Shown: in pieces, positions 47,754-56,910 of the stretch
Layout: the number at the start of each line of letters is the position of its first letter
Position numbering within the stretch: the first letter of the stretch is position 1
From: Priestia taiwanensis
GTDB lineage: Bacteria; Bacillota; Bacilli; Bacillales; Bacillaceae_G
Direction: 5' to 3'
NCBI RefSeq assembly: GCF_014638355.1
Contig: NZ_BMFK01000002.1
Span: forward strand, 186,001 to 250,000
Length of the DNA: 64,000 nucleotides
Translations under genes and position numbers: made by a program
The notes under the pieces: model-generated
What the model was told of the DNA's origin: nothing
Seen by the model: only the letters and a program-made list of their open reading frames with translations
The model's database searches: none

Positions 47754-48509
47754 CTACAAGTTCACTAGGTTCATATACCAATTAATAATCGGGGTATAGA
47801 AGAAATATGCAATAAGCGTACCAACCATAATATATGGTCCAAACGGCATCGTTTCGCCTCTCTTCACCCTTCCAATTAGTAGACCTACACTACCACCAAT
47901 TGCCCCCGCAAGCGTTGAGAGAAAGAATGAAAGCAATACGACTTTCCATCCAAGCACATACCCTAACACAGCGTATAACTTAATATCACCGCCACCCATA
48001 CCACCACGACTTACTACCGCAATCACATACAGCAATCCAAATCCAACAGCCATACCAAGTAGCGAATCATACCACAGCGTAGGTGGCACAATGAAACGAC
48101 CTACCACAAATAAACAAAAGAAAAATACTAACACACGGTTCGGAATCAACATATAAGCCAAGTCACTAACCGTAATAATCATAAATAATGAGACAAGTAG
48201 AATCGCAATAGCTGTCTCACCTTGAAAGCCAAATAACAGAAATGATACGACGAACAACAATCCCGTTAGTAACTCCATACACGGATATAACGATGAAATC
48301 TTCGTCCTACAGTTCGCACATTTCCCTCGTTGCCACATATATGACAAGACAGGAACAAGCTCCTTAGCCCTCAATGTATGATGACACGCCGGACATGCCG
48401 AACGAGGTGTTACAATTGACTGCCCGTTAGGCACACGGAGACCAACGACATTGAAGAAAGAACCGAAGATGAGACCGATGGTGAAGATGTAGAGCGTAAC
48501 AAAAAACAT
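47754..48509 (-). CDS. comC: Prepilin peptidase (PilD/ComC)
   Basis: A 251-residue A24 aspartic protease that cleaves prepilins after glycine and methylates the new N-terminus. The cytoplasmic zinc-binding segment has CPACHHTL and CANCRTK; the catalytic aspartates are in ITVSDLAYMLIPN and MGGGDIKLYA (GxGD). The start is the ATG at 48509, after AAAGGATTG. In B. subtilis the sole prepilin peptidase ComC lies at this locus. Here it sits within a full pilus operon and would also process any ComG pseudopilins encoded elsewhere. Confidence 0.93.
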   Translation of the reverse strand: MFFVTLYIFTIGLIFGSFFNVVGLRVPNGQSIVTPRSACPACHHTLRAKELVPVLSYMWQRGKCANCRTKISSLYPCMELLTGLLFVVSFLLFGFQGETAIAILLVSLFMIITVSDLAYMLIPNRVLVFFFCLFVVGRFIVPPTLWYDSLLGMAVGFGLLYVIAVVSRGGMGGGDIKLYAVLGYVLGWKVVLLSFFLSTLAGAIGGSVGLLIGRVKRGETMPFGPYIMVGTLIAYFFYTPIINWYMNLVNL

Positions 48510-48546
48510 ATACAACAATCCTTTTTTAGCATTCTAGTTATTTGAA

Positions 48547-48582
48547 AAAAGCGTGGTTATTATGGCGTATAACCACGCTTTT
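48547..48582 (-). terminator. Terminator between the pilin gene and the prepilin peptidase gene
   Basis: A perfect 14-bp stem (48547-48560 with 48569-48582) with a T run on the minus strand lies 14 bp past the pilin stop codon. It should end most transcripts after the major pilin gene and let only a fraction reach comC-pilMNO. Confidence 0.85.
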
Positions 48583-48596
48583 AATTAATTGTATCT

Positions 48597-49058
48597 CTAA
48601 GGTTTGACAACTACGGTTTGTTTATCTTCATCGTTAATATTAGCAAGTGTTGCGTTCTTAAATTCAATTTTTTTCTTACCAGCCTCAACGCCAGTTTCAT
48701 TTGTGCTAATAGCCGGCACTCCTTCGTCATTGAATACAACTTTTACATCAACATTATCCCACTTCTCATTAGGAACATCTACCAATTCGTCTAATTTACC
48801 CCAATCATAAGTTTTAGTTTTCGTCGTTGTATTACCACTTGTTGTATCTTCACCTGCAGTAGCATCTTGTGTATACAATAATTTTGCTCCATTAATAATT
48901 TGAATTGCATCTGCTCTAGTCGCACTTTCTTTCGACTTCTGAATAATCCCACCAATAGCTGGAACAGCAATTGCCGCGACAATTGCTAACACAACGATAA
49001 CTGCTAATAACTCGACTAACGTTAATCCTTTCTCGTTCTTTACTGCTTTTTTGAACAT
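48597..49058 (-). CDS. Major type IV pilin
   Basis: A 153-residue prepilin with a 12-residue positively charged leader ending in G, then LTLVELLAVIVVLAIVAAI with the key Glu5 of mature pilins. A soluble C-terminal domain (about 55-153) is acidic and Thr/Lys-rich. No disulfide pair is present. It is the only pilin in the minus-strand operon and is followed by a terminator, so it is probably the main structural subunit. The pilC-pilin spacing is 17 bp. Confidence 0.9.
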   Translation of the reverse strand: MFKKAVKNEKGLTLVELLAVIVVLAIVAAIAVPAIGGIIQKSKESATRADAIQIINGAKLLYTQDATAGEDTTSGNTTTKTKTYDWGKLDELVDVPNEKWDNVDVKVVFNDEGVPAISTNETGVEAGKKKIEFKNATLANINDEDKQTVVVKP

Positions 49059-49075
49059 GAATAATTCCTCCTTTG

Positions 49076-50284
49076 TTATTTTATTGCATTAAATATTTCA
49101 AACATCGGTGCAATAATCGATAGGACGATTGTACCGACAATTGATGCTAAAAATACGATCATTAATGGCTCGATTAATGCCTTCATTTGATCGGTTGCGG
49201 TGTCGACTTCCGCTTCATAGAAGTCTGCTACTTTCATTAACATGTGGTCCAGTGACCCTGTTTGTTCGCCAATTACAATCATTTGTGTCACGAGCGGCGG
49301 AAACACCCAATGTTCATTCATCGGCTCTGTTAATGATTTCCCCTGTTCTAACGAATGACGTGACTCTCGTAAGACACGTGCGATAACTTCATTCCCAACA
49401 ACTGCTTCTACAATGGTGACCGCTTGAAGAATCGGCACAGCACTTGAGAACAAGGAGCTTAACGTTCTCGTTGTACGAGCAAGCGCTGATTTTTGCAGCA
49501 AACCCCCGAAAATCGGCATTTTAAGTAGTGCATAATGCAAATAATACTTACTTCTCTGTTCTCTACTTACAACATATATAGAAGTGAATAATAGGCCTAT
49601 TCCTAACCCCATTAACCACCAATAACTTAGCATCCACTCACTCGCCACTAATACAAACACCGTAATAGTCGGAAGTTCCCCGTCAAATTGATTGAACATA
49701 TCAACGTACATCGGTACGGTATACATTAATAGAAAGACAACTACAACGAGAGAAATGATCCCAACAGCAATCGGATACGTTAACGCAGATTTCACTTTTT
49801 GCCTCGTACGATATTGCTTCTCATAGTAATCTGCCATTCTTTCTAACGTGCTGTCTAACGTACCACTCACTTCCCCTGCTCGTACCATATTAATGAACAT
49901 GTTTGTGAAGATTTTCGGATGCTTGCTGTATGCGGCAGAAAGATGATTCCCTTCACGTAATTCTTCCTCTACTTCGTTTAATGCTTTCTTCAACGCTTTA
50001 CTTTCTGTTTGCTGGGCTAAAATACGTGTAGCATCGACGACTGTAATACCAGCACGAAGCAACGTTGCCAATTGACGTAAATAAATGACGAATACTTTCA
50101 GCGGCACAGGTGCACCAATATGTATTTCTTTCGTCCAAATCGTTTCTTTCTTCTGTTCTACCTCAAGCACACGCATACCGCGTTCACGCATTTTCATATG
50201 TACTTCGTGTTTCGACTGTGCTTGTAGGATACCCGTCCGCTTCTTCCCTGTTCGATCACGAGCAATATAACTAAACTGTGGCAT
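49076..50284 (-). CDS. pilC: Type IV pilus platform protein PilC
   Basis: A 402-residue GspF/PilC inner-membrane platform protein with two repeated GspF domains. The first (about 65-190) has LRQLATLLRAGITVVDATRIL, and the second (about 270-395) has TLSSLFSSAVPILQAVTIVE with MIVIGEQTGSLDHML. Three TM helices lie near 165, 215 and 375. The start is the ATG at 50284, seven nt after AAGGGG. It overlaps pilT by 14 bp. Confidence 0.93.
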   Translation of the reverse strand: MPQFSYIARDRTGKKRTGILQAQSKHEVHMKMRERGMRVLEVEQKKETIWTKEIHIGAPVPLKVFVIYLRQLATLLRAGITVVDATRILAQQTESKALKKALNEVEEELREGNHLSAAYSKHPKIFTNMFINMVRAGEVSGTLDSTLERMADYYEKQYRTRQKVKSALTYPIAVGIISLVVVVFLLMYTVPMYVDMFNQFDGELPTITVFVLVASEWMLSYWWLMGLGIGLLFTSIYVVSREQRSKYYLHYALLKMPIFGGLLQKSALARTTRTLSSLFSSAVPILQAVTIVEAVVGNEVIARVLRESRHSLEQGKSLTEPMNEHWVFPPLVTQMIVIGEQTGSLDHMLMKVADFYEAEVDTATDQMKALIEPLMIVFLASIVGTIVLSIIAPMFEIFNAIK

Positions 50285-51326
50285 TCGCAATCCCCTTCAT
50301 ATACGTTCGTGCATCTTCATACGAAATCATATTTTGCTGCAGCAAGTCTCGAATACTCATCTCAAGCGTATACATCCCTTGATCACGAGACGTCTGCATT
50401 AACCCTGGAATTTGATGAATTTTTTCATTCCGGATTAAGTTACTAACAGCTGTGTTATTCACCAATATTTCCGTCGCCGCAACCCTTCCAGAAGCGAGAT
50501 ATAATGGGAAAAGACGCTGTGACACAATAGATAACAGTACCGTCGATAATTGATAACGCACTTGAGCTTGTTGCGCTGGTGGAAATACATCAATAATACG
50601 CTCAATCGTCGCTGGTGCACTTGACGTATGAAGGGTACCGAGTACAAGGTGACCTGTCTCAGCCGCGGTAATTGCAGTCGAAATTGTTTCTAAATCACGC
50701 ATTTCTCCTACTAAAATAACATCTGGATCTTGGCGTAGTGCTGCACGTAATCCAGTCGCGAACTTATCTGTATCTGTCCCCACTTCTCGCTGGTCGATAA
50801 TCGATTGGTTATGCTCATGCATGTATTCAATTGGATCTTCTAACGTAATAATATGTTTGCGTGCAGTCGCATTAATGTACGAAATCATCGAAGCTAACGT
50901 CGTTGACTTACCACTACCTGTCGGACCTGTCACAAGCACAAGTCCTTGTGGTTGGTTTGCTACTTCCTTTAACACACGTGGCATCTTTAATTCATCTAAA
51001 CTCGGAATATGTTTCCCTATCAAACGAAAGGCCATTGCAATTCCTGAACGGTGTTTAAACACATTTACACGGAACCGAGAAGCATCTTGTAATTCATATG
51101 CAAAATCAGCATCTCCTGTCTGAATAAAGGCGTCCCATTCTTCCGTTCCCATCATTTCTTTTGCCATCCATTCCGTTTGTTCACTCGTACATACTACTTC
51201 CCCGTCGTTCACTAATTTCCCATGAATACGAAAGACAGGAGGTAACCCAACTGTGAGATGAACATCTGAAGCACCTTGCCCTACAGCTTCGGCTAATATC
51301 ACATCTAATTGCGCTTTTCCTACCAA
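50271..51326 (-). CDS. pilT: Type IV pilus retraction ATPase PilT
   Basis: A 351-residue hexameric ATPase that powers pilus retraction. Walker A GPTGSGKSTTLASM is near residue 130, the Asp box has ITLEDPIEY, Walker B VILVGEMRDLETI and the His box LVLGTLHTSSAPATIERII. It lacks the N1 domain and tetracysteine of extension ATPases, so it is PilT rather than PilB. The start TTG at 51326 is chosen because AGAGGTGG precedes it by six nt; an in-frame ATG at 51356 would overlap pilB. B. subtilis has no counterpart. Confidence 0.92.
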   Translation of the reverse strand: MVGKAQLDVILAEAVGQGASDVHLTVGLPPVFRIHGKLVNDGEVVCTSEQTEWMAKEMMGTEEWDAFIQTGDADFAYELQDASRFRVNVFKHRSGIAMAFRLIGKHIPSLDELKMPRVLKEVANQPQGLVLVTGPTGSGKSTTLASMISYINATARKHIITLEDPIEYMHEHNQSIIDQREVGTDTDKFATGLRAALRQDPDVILVGEMRDLETISTAITAAETGHLVLGTLHTSSAPATIERIIDVFPPAQQAQVRYQLSTVLLSIVSQRLFPLYLASGRVAATEILVNNTAVSNLIRNEKIHQIPGLMQTSRDQGMYTLEMSIRDLLQQNMISYEDARTYMKGIANATV

Positions 51327-51339
51327 GACTTCCACCTCT

Positions 51340-52989
51340 TTAATCCGTAATAACACGTAATACTTCTTCCGTCGTCGTAATGCCTCGCTTCACTTTTACT
51401 AATCCATCATCTAACAAGAACTTCATTCCACGTTTCATAACAAACGATTGAATATCAGTGACTGGTTGATTGTTCATAATCATCCGTCTTAACTCATCAT
51501 CCATGACGAGTACTTCATGTACCGCAATACGCCCCCGATACCCAGTCATATTACAGGTTGGACATCCCTTCCCTTTGTAGATCGTATGAATGGTCATTCC
51601 TCTACTTTCGAATATTTCTTTTTCTCGCTCCGTTGCCGCTTTTTCTTGCCGACAATCTCGACACACTTTTCGAATGAGTCGCTGTGATACAACACCATTT
51701 AATGACGAAGCAATAAGAAACGGCTCAATTCCCATATCAATTAAACGATTGATTGTACCAATCGAATTATTCGTATGTAGCGTACTTAACACAAGGTGAC
51801 CTGTAATAGATGCCCGAACCGCCATATCCGCTGTTTCACTATCACGTATCTCTCCGACCATAATAATATTTGGATCTTGGCGAAGAATAGAACGAAGCCC
51901 TGCCGCAAATGTAAGGCCAACAGTCGGATTCGTCTGAATTTGATTAATCCCTTCTAGCTGATATTCAACCGGATCTTCAATTGTGATGATATTCACTTCT
52001 TCACTATTTAACTTGTGTAACGCTGCATATAACGTAGACGATTTCCCGCTACCAGTCGGACCAGTAATAAGAACAATCCCGTGTTGCTTTTTCATCAATT
52101 GGTTCATCTTCTCTAAATTACCCATTTCAAAACCAAGCTGTTCTAAATCATTCAAGACAGTATTCAAATTCAAAATACGAATAACAATTTTTTCTCCGTA
52201 AATCGTTGGTAACGTACTAATACGCAAATCCACTTCATACATATCAATGTTCATCTTCATTCGACCATCTTGCGGGATTCGTTGTTCCGTAATATCTAAG
52301 TTGGACATAATTTTCAACCGGGCTATTAAGACTCCTTGCATATGCTTTGGTAACATTCGTTCTGTACGTAACGTACCGTCTACTCGGTAACGAATATTGA
52401 TTTTCGTTTCTTGTGGATCAATATGTATATCGCTTGCTCGTTGGATAACAGCTTGCTGCAACAGTTGATTAACAAGCTTAATAATAGGTGAGTCTTCTTC
52501 TACTCCAACAACCTCTTCTACCGCCGGCTTCGGAAGCGCCGATGCCCAGTCACTTACATAATCATCGAGTTCATAATACTTCGTAATGCTACGAATAATA
52601 TCATCTTTCGTAGCAATAGCTGGTTCAATTTGAAAGCCAGTCGCAAGTCGTAAATCATTGATAGCGAAATAGTCCATCGGATCTGCCATCGCAACATACA
52701 ACTTGCTTCCTTCTTTCTTCAATGGAATAACAAGGTGGCGTTTCGCAAAGTCTTTTGATATAACAGTGAAAATAGACTCATCAAACGGATAACGGTACAA
52801 ACTCACATGCGGAATACCAAGCTGAAACTCTAGTACTTCGATTAATTGTTGTTCCGTAATATATCCTTTTTGAAGGAGAACATCCCCAAGCTTTTGGTTA
52901 TTACTTTTCTCTGCTAATGCTTGCTGTAGTTGTACTTCTGTTAATAAATTCGTCTCTACTAATAAGTCTCCCAACCGCTTTCGCTGCAT
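51340..52989 (-). CDS. pilB: Type IV pilus extension ATPase PilB
   Basis: A 549-residue GspE/PilB assembly ATPase. Residues 1-145 form two MshEN-like segments that may bind cyclic di-GMP (RLGDLLVE...QLGIPHVSL); the core has GPTGSGKSSTLYAAL near residue 310, ITIEDPVEY, Walker B NIIMVGEIRDSETADMA and LHTNNSIGTINRLI. A tetracysteine zinc motif (CRDC...CPTC) is near 460-500. It follows the VanW-like gene by 42 bp and pilT follows 13 bp later. Confidence 0.94.
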   Translation of the reverse strand: MQRKRLGDLLVETNLLTEVQLQQALAEKSNNQKLGDVLLQKGYITEQQLIEVLEFQLGIPHVSLYRYPFDESIFTVISKDFAKRHLVIPLKKEGSKLYVAMADPMDYFAINDLRLATGFQIEPAIATKDDIIRSITKYYELDDYVSDWASALPKPAVEEVVGVEEDSPIIKLVNQLLQQAVIQRASDIHIDPQETKINIRYRVDGTLRTERMLPKHMQGVLIARLKIMSNLDITEQRIPQDGRMKMNIDMYEVDLRISTLPTIYGEKIVIRILNLNTVLNDLEQLGFEMGNLEKMNQLMKKQHGIVLITGPTGSGKSSTLYAALHKLNSEEVNIITIEDPVEYQLEGINQIQTNPTVGLTFAAGLRSILRQDPNIIMVGEIRDSETADMAVRASITGHLVLSTLHTNNSIGTINRLIDMGIEPFLIASSLNGVVSQRLIRKVCRDCRQEKAATEREKEIFESRGMTIHTIYKGKGCPTCNMTGYRGRIAVHEVLVMDDELRRMIMNNQPVTDIQSFVMKRGMKFLLDDGLVKVKRGITTTEEVLRVITD

Positions 52990-53031
52990 ACTTATGCCTC
53001 CCTTTCCACTCCAACATCCACTTGAGCTGTG

Positions 53032-54318
53032 TTACTTCCCCTGTTGGTTAGATTGTATTTCCCCTTGCTTTTCTTGCTTCTCTTCCCGTTCCTCACTCTC
53101 TTCCCTATATAAAGAATCTTCCGTTACTTCTTTTATCTTCTCATTCTCGTTATTCGTCTCTACTTGTTTTGGTTCTGACATTCCTACTTCCATAACCGTT
53201 TTAGTTGGTGGATAGAAATCTTCAAACAACACTTCTTCTCCCACTACTCCAGAAGGTGATACTTTCTGTCGCATCACTACACCACTTATCCCATCTCGCC
53301 CTTGCTGCTTCACACGGCGCTTTCCTTCGCTTAAATGTGGCGCTACAATACTCTCCACTTGTGGTTCATATGTCACCTTGTTTGCCAAAAGCGTTTTATA
53401 CGTATAAATAAAAGGTACTCCAATAACATCCATTGTTAATCGACCTTGTTCATATGTCGAGACAACTCGATATGTAGCCTTATTATTATGACCAAATGCA
53501 AAATCTAATTTATTTGTGACCACTTTCGCTTCACTTCCAAGAGTCGTATAACTTGGTAATGTCCGTCCTATATGTCGCTCTTGTATGTAGAAGTTCGTTG
53601 GCATCACTACTTGGAATAGTGTTGTCGAAATGAAACTCCACTCTTCATCGCTATACATATCTCCTTTTGCCATCGGTCCTTGTAAGAAAGAAAATGTTTC
53701 ATTTTTCTCCAAACGAATATCACCGAACTCATCTACCCAATGAGAAACAACATCTCGAAATCTCTTCGGAACCTCTAAAGAAGACGTACTCACTACTTGC
53801 TCTTTCCCCGCTTCCACACGTACATAATCATTTAGGTCTATCACATATTTGCCACTTTGTAGCTTCCTTGCTCGTTGTATAATCGCTTCATTTAATGACG
53901 TAATATCCAAATGCTCCTGTAAGGTTCTATCTGCTATTTCTGTTACATGCCTTCTTAACATCGCATGACCCACTTGTATATGTATATCTAAGCTCGTTGG
54001 TTGTTCAATAATAAGTTGCTCCATTGTTTTATCTAGATCAATCCGAAAAACGTCAGAAGAAACTTTTTCTTCTTTCCCTTCATACAAAAGTGTAATTTGC
54101 TGTTCATTCTGCCACTTTTGCAAACTCGATTCTATTAAACTTCTCGCTTCTGTATATGACTTTCCATCCAACTCTATTCCAGCAACATTTGTCCCAGTTA
54201 GAAACGAATCTTCTCCGTAGACCACTGACTGAAAGAAATTCTTCCCATAATAAACAATGAATACACTACATGCTACTAGCAAACTAGCTATTAATATTCG
54301 TTGATTCTTCCTTTGCAT
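53032..54318 (-). CDS. VanW-like membrane-anchored protein at head of pilus operon
   Basis: A 428-residue protein with one N-terminal TM helix (about 8-28). A region resembling peptidoglycan-binding domain PG_binding_4 follows (about 48-110), then a VanW-like domain (about 205-330, FSFLQGP, then a TTLFQV and ERHIGRTLPSY segment), and a C-terminal Glu/Lys-rich tail. The usual GGGxCQ of VanW proteins is replaced (EEWSFISTTLF). The start is the ATG at 54318, after AGAGGGGTG. A role in anchoring the pilus machine to the wall is inferred from context alone. Confidence 0.7.
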   Translation of the reverse strand: MQRKNQRILIASLLVACSVFIVYYGKNFFQSVVYGEDSFLTGTNVAGIELDGKSYTEARSLIESSLQKWQNEQQITLLYEGKEEKVSSDVFRIDLDKTMEQLIIEQPTSLDIHIQVGHAMLRRHVTEIADRTLQEHLDITSLNEAIIQRARKLQSGKYVIDLNDYVRVEAGKEQVVSTSSLEVPKRFRDVVSHWVDEFGDIRLEKNETFSFLQGPMAKGDMYSDEEWSFISTTLFQVVMPTNFYIQERHIGRTLPSYTTLGSEAKVVTNKLDFAFGHNNKATYRVVSTYEQGRLTMDVIGVPFIYTYKTLLANKVTYEPQVESIVAPHLSEGKRRVKQQGRDGISGVVMRQKVSPSGVVGEEVLFEDFYPPTKTVMEVGMSEPKQVETNNENEKIKEVTEDSLYREESEEREEKQEKQGEIQSNQQGK

Positions 54319-54576
54319 TCGCACGCACCCCTCTTAAATAGGTATTAAATAATAGACAAAAATCGAAAACTCATGACTTTTTACTTATAAATATCCCTTT
54401 TTCCAATTGCATCATCTAGGAATATTTTATAATATATTAGTAACATATGGAATATATTTCTGCAAATTTACAAATGAATAGACATTTTGTCACATAAAAC
54501 GACACATTTTATTTGTTTTTTAGACATAATTTCCATAAACCCCGACAAATAAGATGTAGTACAGGAGAATTAGATT
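54319..54576. promoter_or_regulatory. Divergent intergenic region of the pilus locus
   Basis: This AT-rich 258-bp gap must hold promoters for both pilus transcripts. On the minus strand TTGCAG, a 17-nt spacer and TACTAA occur near 54430-54460; on the plus strand TTGTCA with 17 nt to TATTTG near 54487-54517 is a weaker candidate. No clear operator palindrome was found. Confidence 0.35.
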
Positions 54577-55128
54577 ATGATAAAAAGACTAGTAAAACAA
54601 GATGGATTCACACTTTTGGAACTACTACTTTCCTTTACCATTTTAATGATTGTCCTAATCGGATTTTTCACTTTCTTCTCTAATGCTGCTAGTTTCACAA
54701 AGAAAAACAACGAAGATTTACAGGCTATCAACCTAGCGCGTGATGTAGTAGAGAGAACAAAGGTATCTGTACATGCAGAAAATTTAATAAAAAAACACAT
54801 AACGCCTAAGAAAGAAACGAGCACAAAAACTAGTACGATAAGCTCCATGACGTTATCACAAAAAACTATTCCAGGATTATTAGAGAACAAAGGTATCGGA
54901 AAAGACGTATCGGCTCTTTTAACAGAAATAGGAATTAACCAAAAAGGTATATTTATTGATCCTGAGAGTGATCATTTCCAAGTAGTTTGGGCACTTACTT
55001 CACCACCTCTAGATACACCTGGATTAATGATGCTTACCGTCTCTATCTATCATAAGGATACAGCCTTAGAGGATAAGGGAGAAGCCGTCACGGAGACATA
55101 TGGATACATTGAAATAAGAGAAACATAA
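54577..55128 (+). CDS. Minor pilin-like protein
   Basis: A 183-residue prepilin-like protein: short basic leader ending KQDG, then FTLLELLLSFTILMIVLIGFF with Glu5 in place, and a soluble C-terminal domain of about 145 residues. It resembles PulG/ComGD-type minor pilins that prime pilus assembly. The start follows AGGAGAATTAGATT. It begins a three-gene operon, divergent from the main pilus operon. Confidence 0.8.
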   Translation: MIKRLVKQDGFTLLELLLSFTILMIVLIGFFTFFSNAASFTKKNNEDLQAINLARDVVERTKVSVHAENLIKKHITPKKETSTKTSTISSMTLSQKTIPGLLENKGIGKDVSALLTEIGINQKGIFIDPESDHFQVVWALTSPPLDTPGLMMLTVSIYHKDTALEDKGEAVTETYGYIEIRET

Positions 55129-55141
55129 TACGAGATCTTCC

Positions 55142-55236
55142 CAAAATCAAAAAGGACTTACAGTCATATACAGGGAGAGACATTGGAGGGATATAACATG
55201 AGACACATACAAAATCAAAAAGGACTTACGCTCATA
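55142..55236 (+). repeat. Partial duplication of a pilin start region
   Basis: The 27-bp segment at 55142-55168 is repeated at 55210-55236 with two mismatches, 68 bp apart. The second copy encodes the QNQKGLTLIEL start of the next pilin; the first lies between the genes and would read NQKGLTVIYR before a nearby stop codon. It looks like a short leftover duplication of the pilin N-terminal region. Confidence 0.6.
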
Positions 55237-55689
55237 GAACTATTGGCAGCTATGGCCATTCTTCTTACTACGTGTGGATTATTTTTCAGTATATTCATCA
55301 GTGTATTCCAGACAAATGACCGTATCCAACAGAAAATAACGGCTCAACAAGAAGCAAATTATATTGTATCGGCATTAACAAAAATGCATCAAGAAAGTCA
55401 AGAATATGTGATTAACCAACCTAGTCCATCTGAAATAGAATTAAAAGATACTAAGCATCCAATGAATGCCGTAAAATTAGGCAATACCGGATACGAATAC
55501 AGCTTCATGATTACTCCGGCAAACAGCAAAGAAACAAAAAATATTTTTATGAACGAAAAGGTAACCTTAACCGGGCCAGATGCCCAAACACACCTACACG
55601 TTTCATTAACCGTTACAAACAAAGAGAATAACAAAGATACCTTCACCATTGTTACAACTATTTCCCGTATGACGAAAGCACCTGACTAA
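55198..55689 (+). CDS. Minor pilin-like protein
   Basis: A 163-residue prepilin. The leader RHIQNQKG is followed by LTLIELLAAMAILLTTCGLFFSIF with Glu5 kept and a soluble domain of about 120 residues. The start is the ATG at 55198, after GGAGGGATATAAC; an in-frame TTG 15 nt upstream is less likely. It is the second gene of the plus-strand pilin operon; the next gene follows after 13 bp. Confidence 0.82.
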   Translation: MRHIQNQKGLTLIELLAAMAILLTTCGLFFSIFISVFQTNDRIQQKITAQQEANYIVSALTKMHQESQEYVINQPSPSEIELKDTKHPMNAVKLGNTGYEYSFMITPANSKETKNIFMNEKVTLTGPDAQTHLHVSLTVTNKENNKDTFTIVTTISRMTKAPD

Positions 55690-55702
55690 AAGGAGGATTA
55701 CG

Positions 55703-56872
55703 ATGACAAAGAACGAACAAGGCTCTACTTTACTCATTGTCCTACTAGCAAGCACATTAATTGTCACCTTCGGATTAGTACTACTTGGCAATACAATTAG
55801 TACCGCAAAACAAACGACTAAAACAGAGGAAACTATTCGGGCCACACATTTAGCAGAGATGGGAGTTGTCCATTTAAAGAAGGTATTAGAGACTTCAAGC
55901 GGGATGGATAAAAAGAATTTGGAAGCAGAATTAAAAGCACTTGCAACTAACATAACTAGTCCACCTTTTCAAACAAGCGATATGTATTATAACGTTACAT
56001 TTAAAGACACAAAAGATAACAAAAACACTAGTACAGCTATCTTTGAGATAAGCGGAGTAGACGCTAAGGAAACAAAAACATTAACCTCCTCTTTTACGCT
56101 CACTCATTCAAGTAGCTATTCAAGTGTAGAAGATATTGAAAGTAATTTAACTTTTAAAAAGCCAGAGCCATTGTATATAGAACAAAACGCTTTAACTATC
56201 TCAACGAATGAAACCATTCAAAAAGATACTCAATTTAACGAAAACGTTACACTAATTAAAGGAGGAGAACTTACAACTAGTACAGCTATTTTTAAGAAGC
56301 CTTTCAACATGAGCGCGGACCATGAAACAAAGAAAGAAGGGAAATTAACGATAAACGGGAACGCACAATTCCAACGGTTTCACGGCTCCGCACCAAGCAT
56401 CGTCACAATTAATAGAGATGCATTCTTCCATGACCGATTTATGCTTACCGGAACAAACTCTTCTCTCTATATAAAAGGAAATTCCAAATTTCACAACGGC
56501 TTCGAATTAACTAACAACTCTGACGCTACAATTGATGGGAGTATGTTTTTTGATGGATCTGGACAAAATTTAAACTTGGAAAGTGGTAGTCTACTTACTG
56601 TGAAGGGAGATTTCTTTATTCGAGTTCCATCTTTTGATAAATGGTTTCTAGACTTACGTGGCACAATTGTAGTCGAAGGGAATTTATATATTGCAACAAA
56701 AGACAAAGTATCCAACAAAGACATCATACGTGTAAACCCTACGTCTATCAGTCAAACACCTGTAACAGACAATGTTCCATCTATAATAGAATCAAATGCA
56801 AAGACTATTTATGTTAAAAAACGAGCAATCAATTCTAACTGGAGCGTTTCCCTAGATACAGTCGAATACTAA
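55703..56872 (+). CDS. PilX-like protein with a beta-helix-like C-terminal region
   Basis: A 389-residue protein. The N-terminus (NEQGSTLLIVLLASTLIVTFGLVLL) resembles PilX/GspK-type pilin starts that lack the canonical Glu5. The C-terminal part (about 180-345) consists of short regular segments (GGELTTSTAIF, then KLTINGNAQF, SLYIKGNSKF and TIDGSMFFDG) like a bactofilin or parallel beta helix. It is unlike ordinary pilin globular domains and could be a pilus-tip or adhesin-like piece. The start follows AAAGGAGG. It is the last gene of the three-gene operon. Confidence 0.7.
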   Translation: MTKNEQGSTLLIVLLASTLIVTFGLVLLGNTISTAKQTTKTEETIRATHLAEMGVVHLKKVLETSSGMDKKNLEAELKALATNITSPPFQTSDMYYNVTFKDTKDNKNTSTAIFEISGVDAKETKTLTSSFTLTHSSSYSSVEDIESNLTFKKPEPLYIEQNALTISTNETIQKDTQFNENVTLIKGGELTTSTAIFKKPFNMSADHETKKEGKLTINGNAQFQRFHGSAPSIVTINRDAFFHDRFMLTGTNSSLYIKGNSKFHNGFELTNNSDATIDGSMFFDGSGQNLNLESGSLLTVKGDFFIRVPSFDKWFLDLRGTIVVEGNLYIATKDKVSNKDIIRVNPTSISQTPVTDNVPSIIESNAKTIYVKKRAINSNWSVSLDTVEY

Positions 56873-56874
56873 AA

Positions 56875-56907
56875 AAAGCAGGATAAGTCACCGACCTATC
56901 CTGCTTT
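56875..56907. terminator. Bidirectional terminator between the PilX-like gene and folC
   Basis: A stem pairs AAAGCAGGATA (56875-56885) with TATCCTGCTTT (56897-56907). The T run is stronger on the minus strand, serving folC. Confidence 0.85.
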
Positions 56908-56910
56908 CCA

